NCBI GenBank assembly: GCA_965261775.1
Contig: OZ253477.1
Span: forward strand, 1,674,001 to 1,738,000
Reading direction: 5' to 3'
DNA length: 64,000 bases
From: G965261775 sp965261775
GTDB taxonomy: Bacteria > Pseudomonadota > Gammaproteobacteria > Eutrophobiales > Eutrophobiaceae
The position numbers and the translations under genes are program-made. Under the pieces are notes generated by a model. It was not told the DNA's origin, did no database searches, and saw nothing but the letters and a program-made list of their open reading frames with translations. Of this stretch, positions 45,306 through 53,567 are shown piece after piece. Position 1 is the stretch's first letter. Every line of letters starts with the position of its first letter.

Positions 45306-45795
45306 ATTCCAAAAATCGTCAGGCGATTTGCCGCCGCGCTGTTTATAGTATTTTTCCATTCTTATGCTATGTCTGTTCATGCTGAAACACAAAAGGTCCA
45401 TGAACACCGGGGCAAACTTGAACTCTATATCGGTGCGCCACCTGCCATCGTATTGAGTGGAGCAGAATTAATCCGGCTGGCGAAGCAACAGACATTATTC
45501 AAAAGACTGCCGTTCGGAGAGGTACAGTGCCTTATCGTCGTATTCAGAGTCTATGCCGATACTGAAACCATCCGGTCCGTCATCAAAGACTTCAATGCCT
45601 CCCCGCGCTGGATAAGAAGATATTGACAACACGGAAATCTACAGCGAACGGTACGGACTTTTCCATGTAAAATTCACTGCGGGCTGGCTGGGTGGCGACA
45701 CAGTCGGCAAGCCGAAGCCAGAAAACATCGGTGAAGGTGGGGGGACAGAGTCGCGCATTAACTTGGATATCTCCAAGCGCCCGAAAACCGGTTAA
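45306..45795 (+). pseudogene. Frameshifted exported protein, SRPBCC/START-like
   Basis: A signal-peptide-like stretch (VRRFAAALFIVFFHSYAMSVHA) precedes KVHEHRGKLELYIGAPP, a helix, and VVFRVYADTETIRSVIKDF before a stop at 45626. The same protein appears to continue in the next frame from about 45619 (DIDNTEIYSERYGLFHVKF...) to TAA 45793-45795. One inserted base between about 45600 and 45619 would explain it. No ATG/GTG/TTG is available upstream of the signal peptide, so the start is also lost or noncanonical. The pattern of an ADTETI helix, a W-I-x(4)-TEIY strand and an HVKFTAG strand suggests the SRPBCC fold, as inference. Its end overlaps ogt. Confidence 0.5.
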
Positions 45796-46319
45796 TCCCG
45801 CCAGGCGATGTCCTCGTGTCCGAGAAGCCAGCGCTTTACTTCCAGCCCGCCGGCGTAGCCGGTCAGTTCCGCTCCACTTCCCAGCACCCTGTGGCAGGGA
45901 ACAACGATGGAAAAGGGATTGTGATGCATGACCTGTCCCACAGCTCTGGAAGCCCGGGGGCTACCGGCCGCTTGGGCTAGTTGAAGGTAGCTGCGGCTTT
46001 GTCCAAAGGGGATATCTTTGGCAGCCCACAGAATTTTGAGCTGAAAGAGAGTGATGCCGTCGGGCAGTTTCAACTGCAGGTCGAAATGCCGAAGCTGCCC
46101 GGCAAAATAATCATCCAGTTGACGGCAGGCTTGTCTGAGCGCGTTGTTATGCGGGGTCCGCTCCGATGGTCTGTCATCGCACCAGCTAATCCCGGTCAGA
46201 AAATCGCCGTCGGCACTAATCTGCAATTTTCTGCCCGGGCCGGTGGCAGGATAGATATGGTATTCACTTCGCCTTTTCACATTAAAATCTTCCAGAACTG
46301 CGGAAGGGGAAAAATTCAC
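45792..46319 (-). CDS. ogt: Methylated-DNA-[protein]-cysteine S-methyltransferase
   Basis: Suicide repair protein removing alkyl groups from O6-guanine. The 175-residue protein starts at GTG 46319 and has the DNA-binding helix region (IPFGQSRSYLQLAQAAGSPRASRAVGQ, shortened), the asparagine hinge HHNPFSI, and the active-site PCHRV followed by GYAGGLEVKRWLL. The length matches Ogt. It is convergent with the frameshifted exported-protein gene. Confidence 0.93.
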   Translation of the reverse strand: MNFSPSAVLEDFNVKRRSEYHIYPATGPGRKLQISADGDFLTGISWCDDRPSERTPHNNALRQACRQLDDYFAGQLRHFDLQLKLPDGITLFQLKILWAAKDIPFGQSRSYLQLAQAAGSPRASRAVGQVMHHNPFSIVVPCHRVLGSGAELTGYAGGLEVKRWLLGHEDIAWRD

Positions 46320-46617
46320 TGCCGACGATCAATATAAATCATACGACACATAGTATCTGTTGTTTTAAGTGATTTTGTTATTTTTTTCGACACGGGTTCC
46401 CCAGGCTTTCAGCCCCCGTTATTTTATCGGCAGCTTTTCAGAAAAAAGCCGTCCAAGCGGCATTGTAATAATAGTAACCCGACCTTATTGATTGACACGG
46501 CCACTATCGTTCTAAAACCTTCAAAAACCAGCCTCGGGTTGTTTTTGCCGTCGCTTTGAAATCAACGTTGGCGCATCAAATCCCATGGCTCTGGACCACG
46601 ACGGCAATGGCTGGCTG

Positions 46618-47249
46618 CTATTGGAAGTACCGGGCAGGCCCCATACGGCTGCCTTGTCTATAGGTTTCCAGCAATGCGGGTTCAACGGGCATGTTGGCCA
46701 CCCGTCGCTGAATGTTTTGGTATAGCTCCTTGCGGGCGCAACCGGTTTTGACAGCGTGGGAAATGCCCATGGCAAACAGCACGTTTGCTTGCTGACAGAC
46801 CAAGGTCGGGATGTGTAAGCGCCGCCCTTTTTACGCCCCGTTCAACCACCTGACTCAGTTCAAATCCGGTTCCGAAAATGCCGGGCGGGCCGATGATCCA
46901 CATCATTGCTTCATTGGTTTGATTGTCCGGATTGGGATTTCCACGCTGCCCGGCGGAAATGATCATGCCGCCGTCAAAAGGATCGGAACTCGGCCAGTGC
47001 CAGTATTCCTTGCGAGTAGCCTCCGGATCATACAAATCCGTTTTTACCAGCATTCGGGCAAGAAGCAGAACCATCTCGGAATCATCGGTCGGCTGGCCGT
47101 AATGGTATTCCATGTGCCGCCATCTGCCAGCCCCCTAACTCCATCATAGGATAGCTCAGCCGGATCTCATCCAGGAATTGAAACTCAACCAGACTTCCCG
47201 GTACCTCACCGGCAAGTTGGCCAGGCAGGCATCCCCGGGCACGATCAAC
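46618..47249 (-). pseudogene. Decayed ADP-ribosylglycohydrolase (DraG/ARH family)
   Basis: Pieces of one protein occur in order but in different frames: RARGCLPGQLAGE and LVEFQFLDEIR, then LADGGTWNT, then GQPTDDSEMVLLLARML (the metal-binding TDDSEM of the family) with PFDGG, then NEAMMWIIGPPGIFG, VVERGVKRAALTHP, and after another shift CQQANVLFAMGISHAV. The C-terminal metal site is missing. At least three frameshifts and a truncated end make it nonfunctional. It begins 1-2 bases after the mcrC stop, so it was likely cotranscribed with mcrBC. A weak GCCG/CGGC hairpin with six T residues lies beyond it at 46442-46461. Confidence 0.8.
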
Positions 47250-48390
47250 ATTCAAGACTGGTCTTCGGTATCTGCCGCAATAATTGGTCTCTTATTTGTT
47301 CTGTTTCGGCGCTCAGATCTACTGTAGCAAAACGAATCTCATGTCCTTGAATAAGCACCGATTCATTAAACATGCTGCCAATTGAAGGGTGCAAAAGAAC
47401 CCCGGTGGCGTTGTCCGCCAGAGGATCTCCCCGCTCTTCCTGTGACCTCAAATAAGTATAGATTTGATAGATATAGCCACTGCGAAGCGTCTCGTCCTTA
47501 TACCAACCTTTGGTTACTATGGAATTAAACTTGGTATCAATAATGATCCGCTTACCTGAAGTTTCATGGCTCAGGGTAATGTCTGTTCGCATTGAAGGAA
47601 AAATCTTGTCAATGCCCGAACTTTTTTGGTCTATAGCCCAGCCGATAGACTTTCCCGCTTCAACACGCCACCCTTGACCGGACAAAGTAACGTCATAAAA
47701 ACCGGCAACCCCCTTTTCATAGAGTTTCCGAACCCAGGTGATTTCCCGATCCGGCAGCGACAAATATGTTGTTCCGGCAGACTCTGTGGGTAATGCCAGG
47801 TTGAACGCAAGGTGAGCGGCGGCAACCATTTTTCTGTCGATGGCATCGTGCCTTCCAAAACGGTCTATCGAAACCTCGGCGTGTCCCGGTTTTTCTCCGA
47901 CCACACCCATACATCTTAAACTGTTTGCAATAGATCTACACCTGTGGGCCAAACAAGGTTTGTTGCGTTTTACCAGATTCGAAATTTTTTCCAATGCTGA
48001 CCGCACGAAGCGATTGCGGGGCGTATCAACGGTCAACTTGTCAAAGCGACAAAATACCCTGCCCTGATCAAGCAGCCTGTGCCGTTCGGTCTTTAGCAAA
48101 TCAATCCGGCCACGAACGCGATTCAGAGCCGCCTCGCGAGTCTGGTATCCAAAACTCAAATTTCGCTTGATTCGCTGTTCAACCTCTCTGGATAAAATTT
48201 TTGCAACCAGGTCGGGTATGTCATCCGGATTTTTCTCAACAGAGACCCGTTTATCCTTGTCAAGCTGCCGAAAGAGGTCAGAGGCATAAAGCATAAGCAA
48301 CCAGAGATTCCGCACAGGAATTTTTCCTATGTAACCTGCTTTTTCAAGAGCGGGGTTGGCTTCCGGTGGTATGGCTGCGACGGCACTCAT
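47245..48390 (-). CDS. mcrC: McrC-type nuclease subunit of a McrBC modification-dependent restriction system
   Basis: Cleaves DNA when recruited by the McrB GTPase to modified cytosine sites. The 381-residue protein has the N-terminal McrC region (IPVRNLWLLMLYASDL, then RVRGRIDLLKTE) and the PD-(D/E)xK nuclease core: MRTDIT (Asp270), IIIDTKF (Asp285, Lys287), and QIYTYL. All catalytic residues are present. It is 3 bp after mcrB on the same strand, so the pair is an operon. The target modification is not predictable from sequence. Confidence 0.9.
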   Translation of the reverse strand: MSAVAAIPPEANPALEKAGYIGKIPVRNLWLLMLYASDLFRQLDKDKRVSVEKNPDDIPDLVAKILSREVEQRIKRNLSFGYQTREAALNRVRGRIDLLKTERHRLLDQGRVFCRFDKLTVDTPRNRFVRSALEKISNLVKRNKPCLAHRCRSIANSLRCMGVVGEKPGHAEVSIDRFGRHDAIDRKMVAAAHLAFNLALPTESAGTTYLSLPDREITWVRKLYEKGVAGFYDVTLSGQGWRVEAGKSIGWAIDQKSSGIDKIFPSMRTDITLSHETSGKRIIIDTKFNSIVTKGWYKDETLRSGYIYQIYTYLRSQEERGDPLADNATGVLLHPSIGSMFNESVLIQGHEIRFATVDLSAETEQIRDQLLRQIPKTSLEC

Positions 48391-48393
48391 TTT

Positions 48394-50106
48394 TTAAAAT
48401 CCCTCAAGGAGCTGTTCTCTTGCCTTCCGGGCTCTATCCGGTGAATCAAACCAATACTCATCCAGGAGAGGCCCGATTTCTGTGTCAACCACCTGGCGGA
48501 ACCACTCCTGTGCGTCATTGATTGGAATACCCAATGGAGGAGTGACATAGCTGTGTCCGATGCTGAACTGCCTGCCCAAGCTGGGATCAGATGTAATTTC
48601 TGTATTCAGAGACAGGATTCTATTTTCAATTTCATCAAGTATTTCCATGGCTATTCCACATTGAGTTTGCACCCATTCCTTCCATGCTTCTCCGAATGTC
48701 GGTTTTAGATCGATAAAAGCAAATCTCCGCCGTAGCGCCAGGTCGACAAGCGCAAGTGACCTGTCAGCGATATTCATGGTACCAATCACATAAAGGTTTT
48801 CTGGAATAAAAACCCGCTCATCATCTTCACGGTGATATGCAAGCTCTAAGGCCTCATTTTGTGTTCGCTTATCAGCCTCCAACAGGGTCAACATCTCGCC
48901 AAATATTTGTGCCGGATTCCCCCGGTTGATTTCTTCAATGACAATGACGTGTCCCGTACCGGGGATCTCTCTGGCAGCTCCGATCATTTCCATAAATGGA
49001 CCATTGACCAAAGTAAGTCTCCCCTCCCCGGAGGGACGCCATCCCCGGACAAAATCTTCGTATGAAAGATTAGGGTGAAACTGAACGGGTCTCACCCTGC
49101 GGTCATTTCTCTGCCCGATAAGCGCAAATGCCAGCCTTTTGGCAAGCCATGTTTTTCCGGTTCCGGGAGGGCCTTGAAGAATAAGGTTTTTCTTCGTTTG
49201 AAGTCGCTCCAGAATCCTTTCAAGCTCCAATTGTTCAATGAAACAACCCTCCGAAATGATATTATCGACTGAATATGGTTCAATTGGAGCAATCGGAACT
49301 TCTTCTTCTGGCCCCCTATTCGGCTCGTCCCTTTGAACGTCTGTATCAGTAACATTGAGGGGTACGGATGGTTTGCCCTCCCTGAAACGCCATGCGGCAA
49401 GACACAATTCAGGAAAGGAGTGAACGGGACAGGCCTCTTCCTGAAATCGTGTTTTCAATGTGTCCAGCACGGCTAAATAGTCTTTTGCATTACAACGTCT
49501 CCCGGGACCATTGCGCCCGATTTGGATATGCAGTTGATCTTCGATATACGGCCGAGACCTTCCATCAAGGGTCGGGAAATGCCATGGACGAATCCAGTAC
49601 AAGCCCATTGTCAAATTCCAACCGACATAGGCTATCGGGGTTGCATTGTTATAGGCAGCAATGAAATCAGCTCTGACAGCAGCGTCGTTTGACAAGGCTA
49701 TAGCCCGGGCAAATATCTCCCATAGGGCATCAATATCGCCAGGGTTTCTTGTGCGTTCAAACGCAAAGAACCATGAGTTTTGATTGTTAAGTACAGGAAT
49801 TCCTTCAAATGAATCCGGTGCGACTTTTTCTACCCCCAGAAAAAGCGCCAATTGAGTGGCGATATTTTTCCTGTTCACATTGGTAATGCCACGATTGAAG
49901 ATCCCCATAGCTGTAAATGGACAGATATCCTTCAGTGGGCCTGTAGAGCCATCTTGAAACTGGTCTTGCAGATTCGACAAGCCTTGAACTCTTGAAGCGA
50001 TTGCATGTATTTCTTCTATGAGTTCGTCTCGCCTGTCCCGGTATTGAAGAAGCCCGTCCGCGACAGCTTCATAAAAATGAGTCCAGGGAAAATCGTGATT
50101 AGGCAT
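48394..50106 (-). CDS. mcrB: McrB-type AAA+ GTPase of a McrBC restriction system
   Basis: Motor subunit that recognises modified DNA and drives cleavage by McrC. The 570-residue protein has an N-terminal half (1-270) unlike the short DUF3578 domain of E. coli McrB, probably the specificity module. The AAA+ core follows: Walker A GPPGTGKT (312-319), Walker B VIVIEEINRGN (387-397), and the McrB signature GTMNIADRSLALVD (442-455), then LRRRFAF. ATG 50106 follows GGAGAAATATC. The different N-terminus means the recognised base or modification could differ from 5-methylcytosine. Confidence 0.9.
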   Translation of the reverse strand: MPNHDFPWTHFYEAVADGLLQYRDRRDELIEEIHAIASRVQGLSNLQDQFQDGSTGPLKDICPFTAMGIFNRGITNVNRKNIATQLALFLGVEKVAPDSFEGIPVLNNQNSWFFAFERTRNPGDIDALWEIFARAIALSNDAAVRADFIAAYNNATPIAYVGWNLTMGLYWIRPWHFPTLDGRSRPYIEDQLHIQIGRNGPGRRCNAKDYLAVLDTLKTRFQEEACPVHSFPELCLAAWRFREGKPSVPLNVTDTDVQRDEPNRGPEEEVPIAPIEPYSVDNIISEGCFIEQLELERILERLQTKKNLILQGPPGTGKTWLAKRLAFALIGQRNDRRVRPVQFHPNLSYEDFVRGWRPSGEGRLTLVNGPFMEMIGAAREIPGTGHVIVIEEINRGNPAQIFGEMLTLLEADKRTQNEALELAYHREDDERVFIPENLYVIGTMNIADRSLALVDLALRRRFAFIDLKPTFGEAWKEWVQTQCGIAMEILDEIENRILSLNTEITSDPSLGRQFSIGHSYVTPPLGIPINDAQEWFRQVVDTEIGPLLDEYWFDSPDRARKAREQLLEGF

Positions 50107-50124
50107 AATGATATTTCTCCTTGA

Positions 50125-50445
50125 GTGCGTTTATTTCCTTTACACGTTATTTCAAATTTAAAAAATGCGCCATTTGTAAAATTTGCACACCTTCACCGGT
50201 TTGATGATTTTCTGCACCCGGATATATTGTATATTGGAAAATCTTCCTTGTTCGATATCTACCGTAACCGCTCGCTTTTTTTGGCAGACCTGAAAATAAA
50301 GCACTTTCGTAAACCCGGTTTTTGGGCACAATGCGGAGATAGTGTTATCAAATTTTTACAGGCAGAGTACTTTGTCATCGGTGGAGGTGGGGGTCAGTCC
50401 GCATAACAGGCAAACTATTGCGCCTGGATGCCACGCTGGCGCGGA
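50125..50445 (+). pseudogene. Possible C-terminal remnant of a ROK-family (polyphosphate) glucokinase
   Basis: An open frame to 50406 ends ...FWAQCGDSVIKFLQAEYFVIGGG, which resembles the end of polyphosphate-type ROK glucokinases (W..YV.DVV..L...L..DYVVLGGGN). Another frame continues with APGCHAGAE, like their LPPGxRxGxN. The catalytic N-terminal domain is absent and the upstream part is not family-like. I regard it as a probable relic, with low certainty; the 358-bp gap holds nothing else. Confidence 0.3.
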
Positions 50446-50464
50446 AATGGAAGGTGTGTTGCCG

Positions 50465-51049
50465 TTAAGTATCTTCCATCTTTAGTTTAAGCAGCATGAA
50501 TTTCAGGTTATTCGTCAGCAGATGTTGCCGCGTCTGTTGGAGTCTGTCGTCGTCGTTTTTATAAGGTCCGATACGCACGCGATAATGGACTTTTTGACCG
50601 TTAATGACAACCCGTTGGATTTTGGCGATCACCCCTATCAGTGCGAGTCTTGCCTTGATTCGATCCGCTTCACTGTATTGTTCAAACGAACCGACCTGAA
50701 AGACAAACAAAGCAGGTTCCTGTTTGGTTTGCACCATTTCTTCCTTGGCTGTTTCCCATTCGGAGATATTAATCTCCCTGTTGGGCAGGATTTTATAAAA
50801 ATCAAAAGTTGGCTCAGGTGGCTGCTGGACTTTCTCGTTTTTTTCAGAGATGTTTTTCCTGTTGTCCAGCAAAGTATTGTTTGTTTCAATGGTCGTATTG
50901 TGTTCATTGAAATAAACGACCACGGCGACAAATAAACCTAATGTCAGACCGGTCATAAAAGACAGCGTATTACCAAAACGTTCCGTAAGGCGTTCCGTCA
51001 ACGGTTTGGCGGGTTTTTTGTGTTTGATATTTTTGTAATCGCTAGGCAT
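50465..51049 (-). CDS. SPOR-domain membrane protein (FtsN-like)
   Basis: Bitopic inner-membrane protein binding denuded peptidoglycan at septa. I choose ATG 51049 (194 residues, MPSDYKN...), just after the argS stop, rather than 51070. A basic cytoplasmic N-terminus, one membrane segment (TLSFMTGLTLGLFVAVVVYF, about 27-46), a linker, and a C-terminal SPOR domain (FVFQVGSFEQYSEADRIKAR, VHYRVRIGPY) are visible. The position next to argS is usual in gammaproteobacteria. Confidence 0.9.
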   Translation of the reverse strand: MPSDYKNIKHKKPAKPLTERLTERFGNTLSFMTGLTLGLFVAVVVYFNEHNTTIETNNTLLDNRKNISEKNEKVQQPPEPTFDFYKILPNREINISEWETAKEEMVQTKQEPALFVFQVGSFEQYSEADRIKARLALIGVIAKIQRVVINGQKVHYRVRIGPYKNDDDRLQQTRQHLLTNNLKFMLLKLKMEDT

Positions 51050-51050
51050 G

Positions 51051-52835
51051 CTACATTGTCTCCGGTGCATCTACCCCAAGAAGCGAGAGTCCGTTTTTTA
51101 TCGTTTGTCCGGTGGCGTCAATCAAGGCAAGCCGCGCATTACGGACCACAGTATCTTCAAGTAAAAACTGGCAGGCATTGTAATAGGTATGAAAATCATT
51201 TGCCAGGTCCTTAAGGTAATATGCCAGTTGATGAGGTTCATATAGACGGGCACTATTTTCTATGATATCAGGATATCCGGTAAGCGTGCGTAGCAGTTTG
51301 ATCTCGTGTACTTCGGTCAGTGCGGACAGATTTTTGATCGCATCCTGTCTATTATATGCGTAGCCTTGGGTCGTCATTTTTCGGAAGACGCTGCAGACAC
51401 GGGCATAGGCATACTGGATATAGTAGACGGGGTTATCATTGGACTGAGACTTGGCGAGTTCCAGATCAAAATCCAGGTGCTGTTTGCTTTTACGCAGAAT
51501 GTAAAAAAATCGGGCGGCGTCTTTGCCGACTTCATCCTGCAATTTCTTCAATGTGACAAATTCTCCGGAGCGGGTGGACATCTGCAGTTTTTCCTTGCCG
51601 CGATAAAGCGTGGCAAACTGTACCAGCAGTATCTCCAGTTTTTCCGGGTCAAGTGCAAGCGCCTGCATGGCGGCCTTGATCCGCATAATATAACCATGGT
51701 GATCCGCCCCCCAGATATTGATCAGTTTGTCGTAGCCACGTTCAACTTTTACCAGATGGTAGGCGATATCGGATGCAAAATAGGTAGCCCGACCGTTTGC
51801 CCGTATTAATACCCGGTCTTTCTCGTCGCCGAATTTGCGCGCGTTGAACCATGTTGCCCCGTCTTTTTCATAAACATGGCCGTTTTTATGCAAACGCTTT
51901 ATGCACCGATTTATATCGTTATTGTCGCTTAATGATTGTTCCGAAAACCAGTTATCAAATTTAATACCGAATTCCTGCAAGTCTCGCTTGATGGTCGCGA
52001 GTATCGCCTCAACCCCGGCATTGAAAATCAGGTAATAGTCTTCTTTTCCCAGCGATTCGATGGCGTATTGAATCAACGCGTCTATTTTGACTTCTTCATC
52101 CTCGTCATTTGAAATGACAGGTAGCTTTCCCTGTGAGCGATTAAAACGTTCCTCATATTTGAGAGCCAGATCAGTGGCAATCTTACAGATATAATCGCCA
52201 TGATAGGCGTTATCTGGAAGTTTGCGTTGCGGGTTGGAACCGTAGATATGGCCCATTATATCCACGGGGTGTGATTGATAGTGCTCCAAGTAGCGCAACC
52301 ATATGCTGATCGTGAGAATATCTATCTGGCGTCCCGCGTTATTGACGTAATACTCGCAGCTAACATCGTATCCTGTCTTTTGAAGCAGGCTTTCGACTGC
52401 GGCGCCGTAAGCCGCGCCGCGGCCATGGCCAACATGCAATGGCCCGGTCGGGTTAGCCGAGACAAATTCAAGCAGAATTTTTTTATGCTGACCCTGGTTT
52501 GAACTGCCAAAGGCATCGCCTTCATCGAAAATATCCATAATGATGGATTGAAACGCGTTGGCGTTCAGAAAAAAGTTGATGAACCCGGGACCAGCAATCT
52601 CGGTTTTGCCGATAATATTGGAGACTGGCAGTTCATCAATGATTTTCTCTGCCAGCACGCGAGGATTGATCTTGGTTTCTCTGGCGAGTTGCAATGCGAT
52701 ATTTGAAGCGAAATCACCGTGGGCTGCATCACGGGTACTTTCTATCGAAATTGTATTTTTTGGAGCGGCAATCACTCCGGAAACTTCGAGTGCCTTAATT
52801 GATTCGGTCAGCAGTTTTTGGATATGACGTTTCAA
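51051..52835 (-). CDS. argS: Arginyl-tRNA synthetase
   Basis: Class Ia synthetase charging tRNA-Arg. The 594-residue protein has the N-terminal ArgRS domain, the HIGH motif as HVGH in SANPTGPLHVGHGRGAA (near 133-136), the KMSKS-equivalent LQMSTRSGEF, and the C-terminal DALR anticodon-binding domain (YARVCSVFRK, DLANDFHTYYNAC). The length is normal. Confidence 0.97.
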   Translation of the reverse strand: MKRHIQKLLTESIKALEVSGVIAAPKNTISIESTRDAAHGDFASNIALQLARETKINPRVLAEKIIDELPVSNIIGKTEIAGPGFINFFLNANAFQSIIMDIFDEGDAFGSSNQGQHKKILLEFVSANPTGPLHVGHGRGAAYGAAVESLLQKTGYDVSCEYYVNNAGRQIDILTISIWLRYLEHYQSHPVDIMGHIYGSNPQRKLPDNAYHGDYICKIATDLALKYEERFNRSQGKLPVISNDEDEEVKIDALIQYAIESLGKEDYYLIFNAGVEAILATIKRDLQEFGIKFDNWFSEQSLSDNNDINRCIKRLHKNGHVYEKDGATWFNARKFGDEKDRVLIRANGRATYFASDIAYHLVKVERGYDKLINIWGADHHGYIMRIKAAMQALALDPEKLEILLVQFATLYRGKEKLQMSTRSGEFVTLKKLQDEVGKDAARFFYILRKSKQHLDFDLELAKSQSNDNPVYYIQYAYARVCSVFRKMTTQGYAYNRQDAIKNLSALTEVHEIKLLRTLTGYPDIIENSARLYEPHQLAYYLKDLANDFHTYYNACQFLLEDTVVRNARLALIDATGQTIKNGLSLLGVDAPETM

Positions 52836-52904
52836 TAGCAGAATCCTTTCGAAGGATTTACAGTGGCGGATGTATTTGATGATGACGGAGAAAGTGAAAG
52901 CGCG

Positions 52905-53552
52905 TTACTGTACCACAGTTAATCCCAAACTCTCCCAGCTTTGCATTCCGCCACGATACCATTTTAATTTATGGGCCGGATAGCCGAAGCGTAACAGGGC
53001 CTTGATATTGGCGGGTGATTGTCCGCACCACACCCCGTTACAAAACAGTATCAGTGTTTTTGCCCCTGAAAAATCCCACAGCCCCTCAATATTAATGGCG
53101 CCGAATTCAGTTTCCAATATGTCGGCGATGCTAAAGGGGTCGGCGCCGGCCTCCGGCTTTAATAATGTCCACGGGATATTTTTTGAGCCGGGGATGGTCC
53201 CTTTGCGTACCCAATCGGTGGTGCGAGAGTCGATGATCAGTACGGATTGATCGCCATTTGAACTTTGTTTCAGGTAGTCCAGTAATTCCAGTTCTCCAAT
53301 GGTTTCAACACCTTCTGCGATCGCTCCAGGCTGGATACAAAAAGGAGGACATTTTCTGGATGTGAGTGCATAACGCGGGTTGATCCGGTTTCCCGAAGAT
53401 TGCTGTCTTTGAATGGTGACCGATTTACCGTTATGTACCACAGTTACTGCAGCAATATCGGGGGTGATTTTGACCTGTCTGTTTCCACTCGTAGCGAAAA
53501 CGCCAACCGGGATAAAAAATAAAATAGCCAGTGTCGTAATATACGTTTTCAT
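52905..53552 (-). CDS. Exported rhodanese-like protein
   Basis: The 215-residue protein has a Sec signal peptide (TTLAILFFIPVGVFA) and a C-terminal rhodanese domain: VLIIDSRTTDWVRKGTIPGSKNIPW and the active-site loop FCNGVWCGQSP with the nucleophilic Cys. A CPPFC motif near residue 68-72 ahead of it could hold a disulfide or metal. Periplasmic sulfur transfer or redox work is plausible; substrates are unknown. It lies 15 bp downstream of priA on the same strand. Confidence 0.85.
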   Translation of the reverse strand: MKTYITTLAILFFIPVGVFATSGNRQVKITPDIAAVTVVHNGKSVTIQRQQSSGNRINPRYALTSRKCPPFCIQPGAIAEGVETIGELELLDYLKQSSNGDQSVLIIDSRTTDWVRKGTIPGSKNIPWTLLKPEAGADPFSIADILETEFGAINIEGLWDFSGAKTLILFCNGVWCGQSPANIKALLRFGYPAHKLKWYRGGMQSWESLGLTVVQ

Positions 53553-53567
53553 CTGCGTCCTCGTTGT

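Noticed and set aside
45034..45407. Minus-strand frames downstream of the DUF547 gene
   Set aside because: They are antisense to or overlap the signal-peptide region of the frameshifted exported protein and show no domain-like pattern.
46521..46775. 84-codon minus-strand frame below the glycohydrolase remnant
   Set aside because: It overlaps the true remnant frame (LFAMGISHAV) and does not resemble the family; treated as a shadow.
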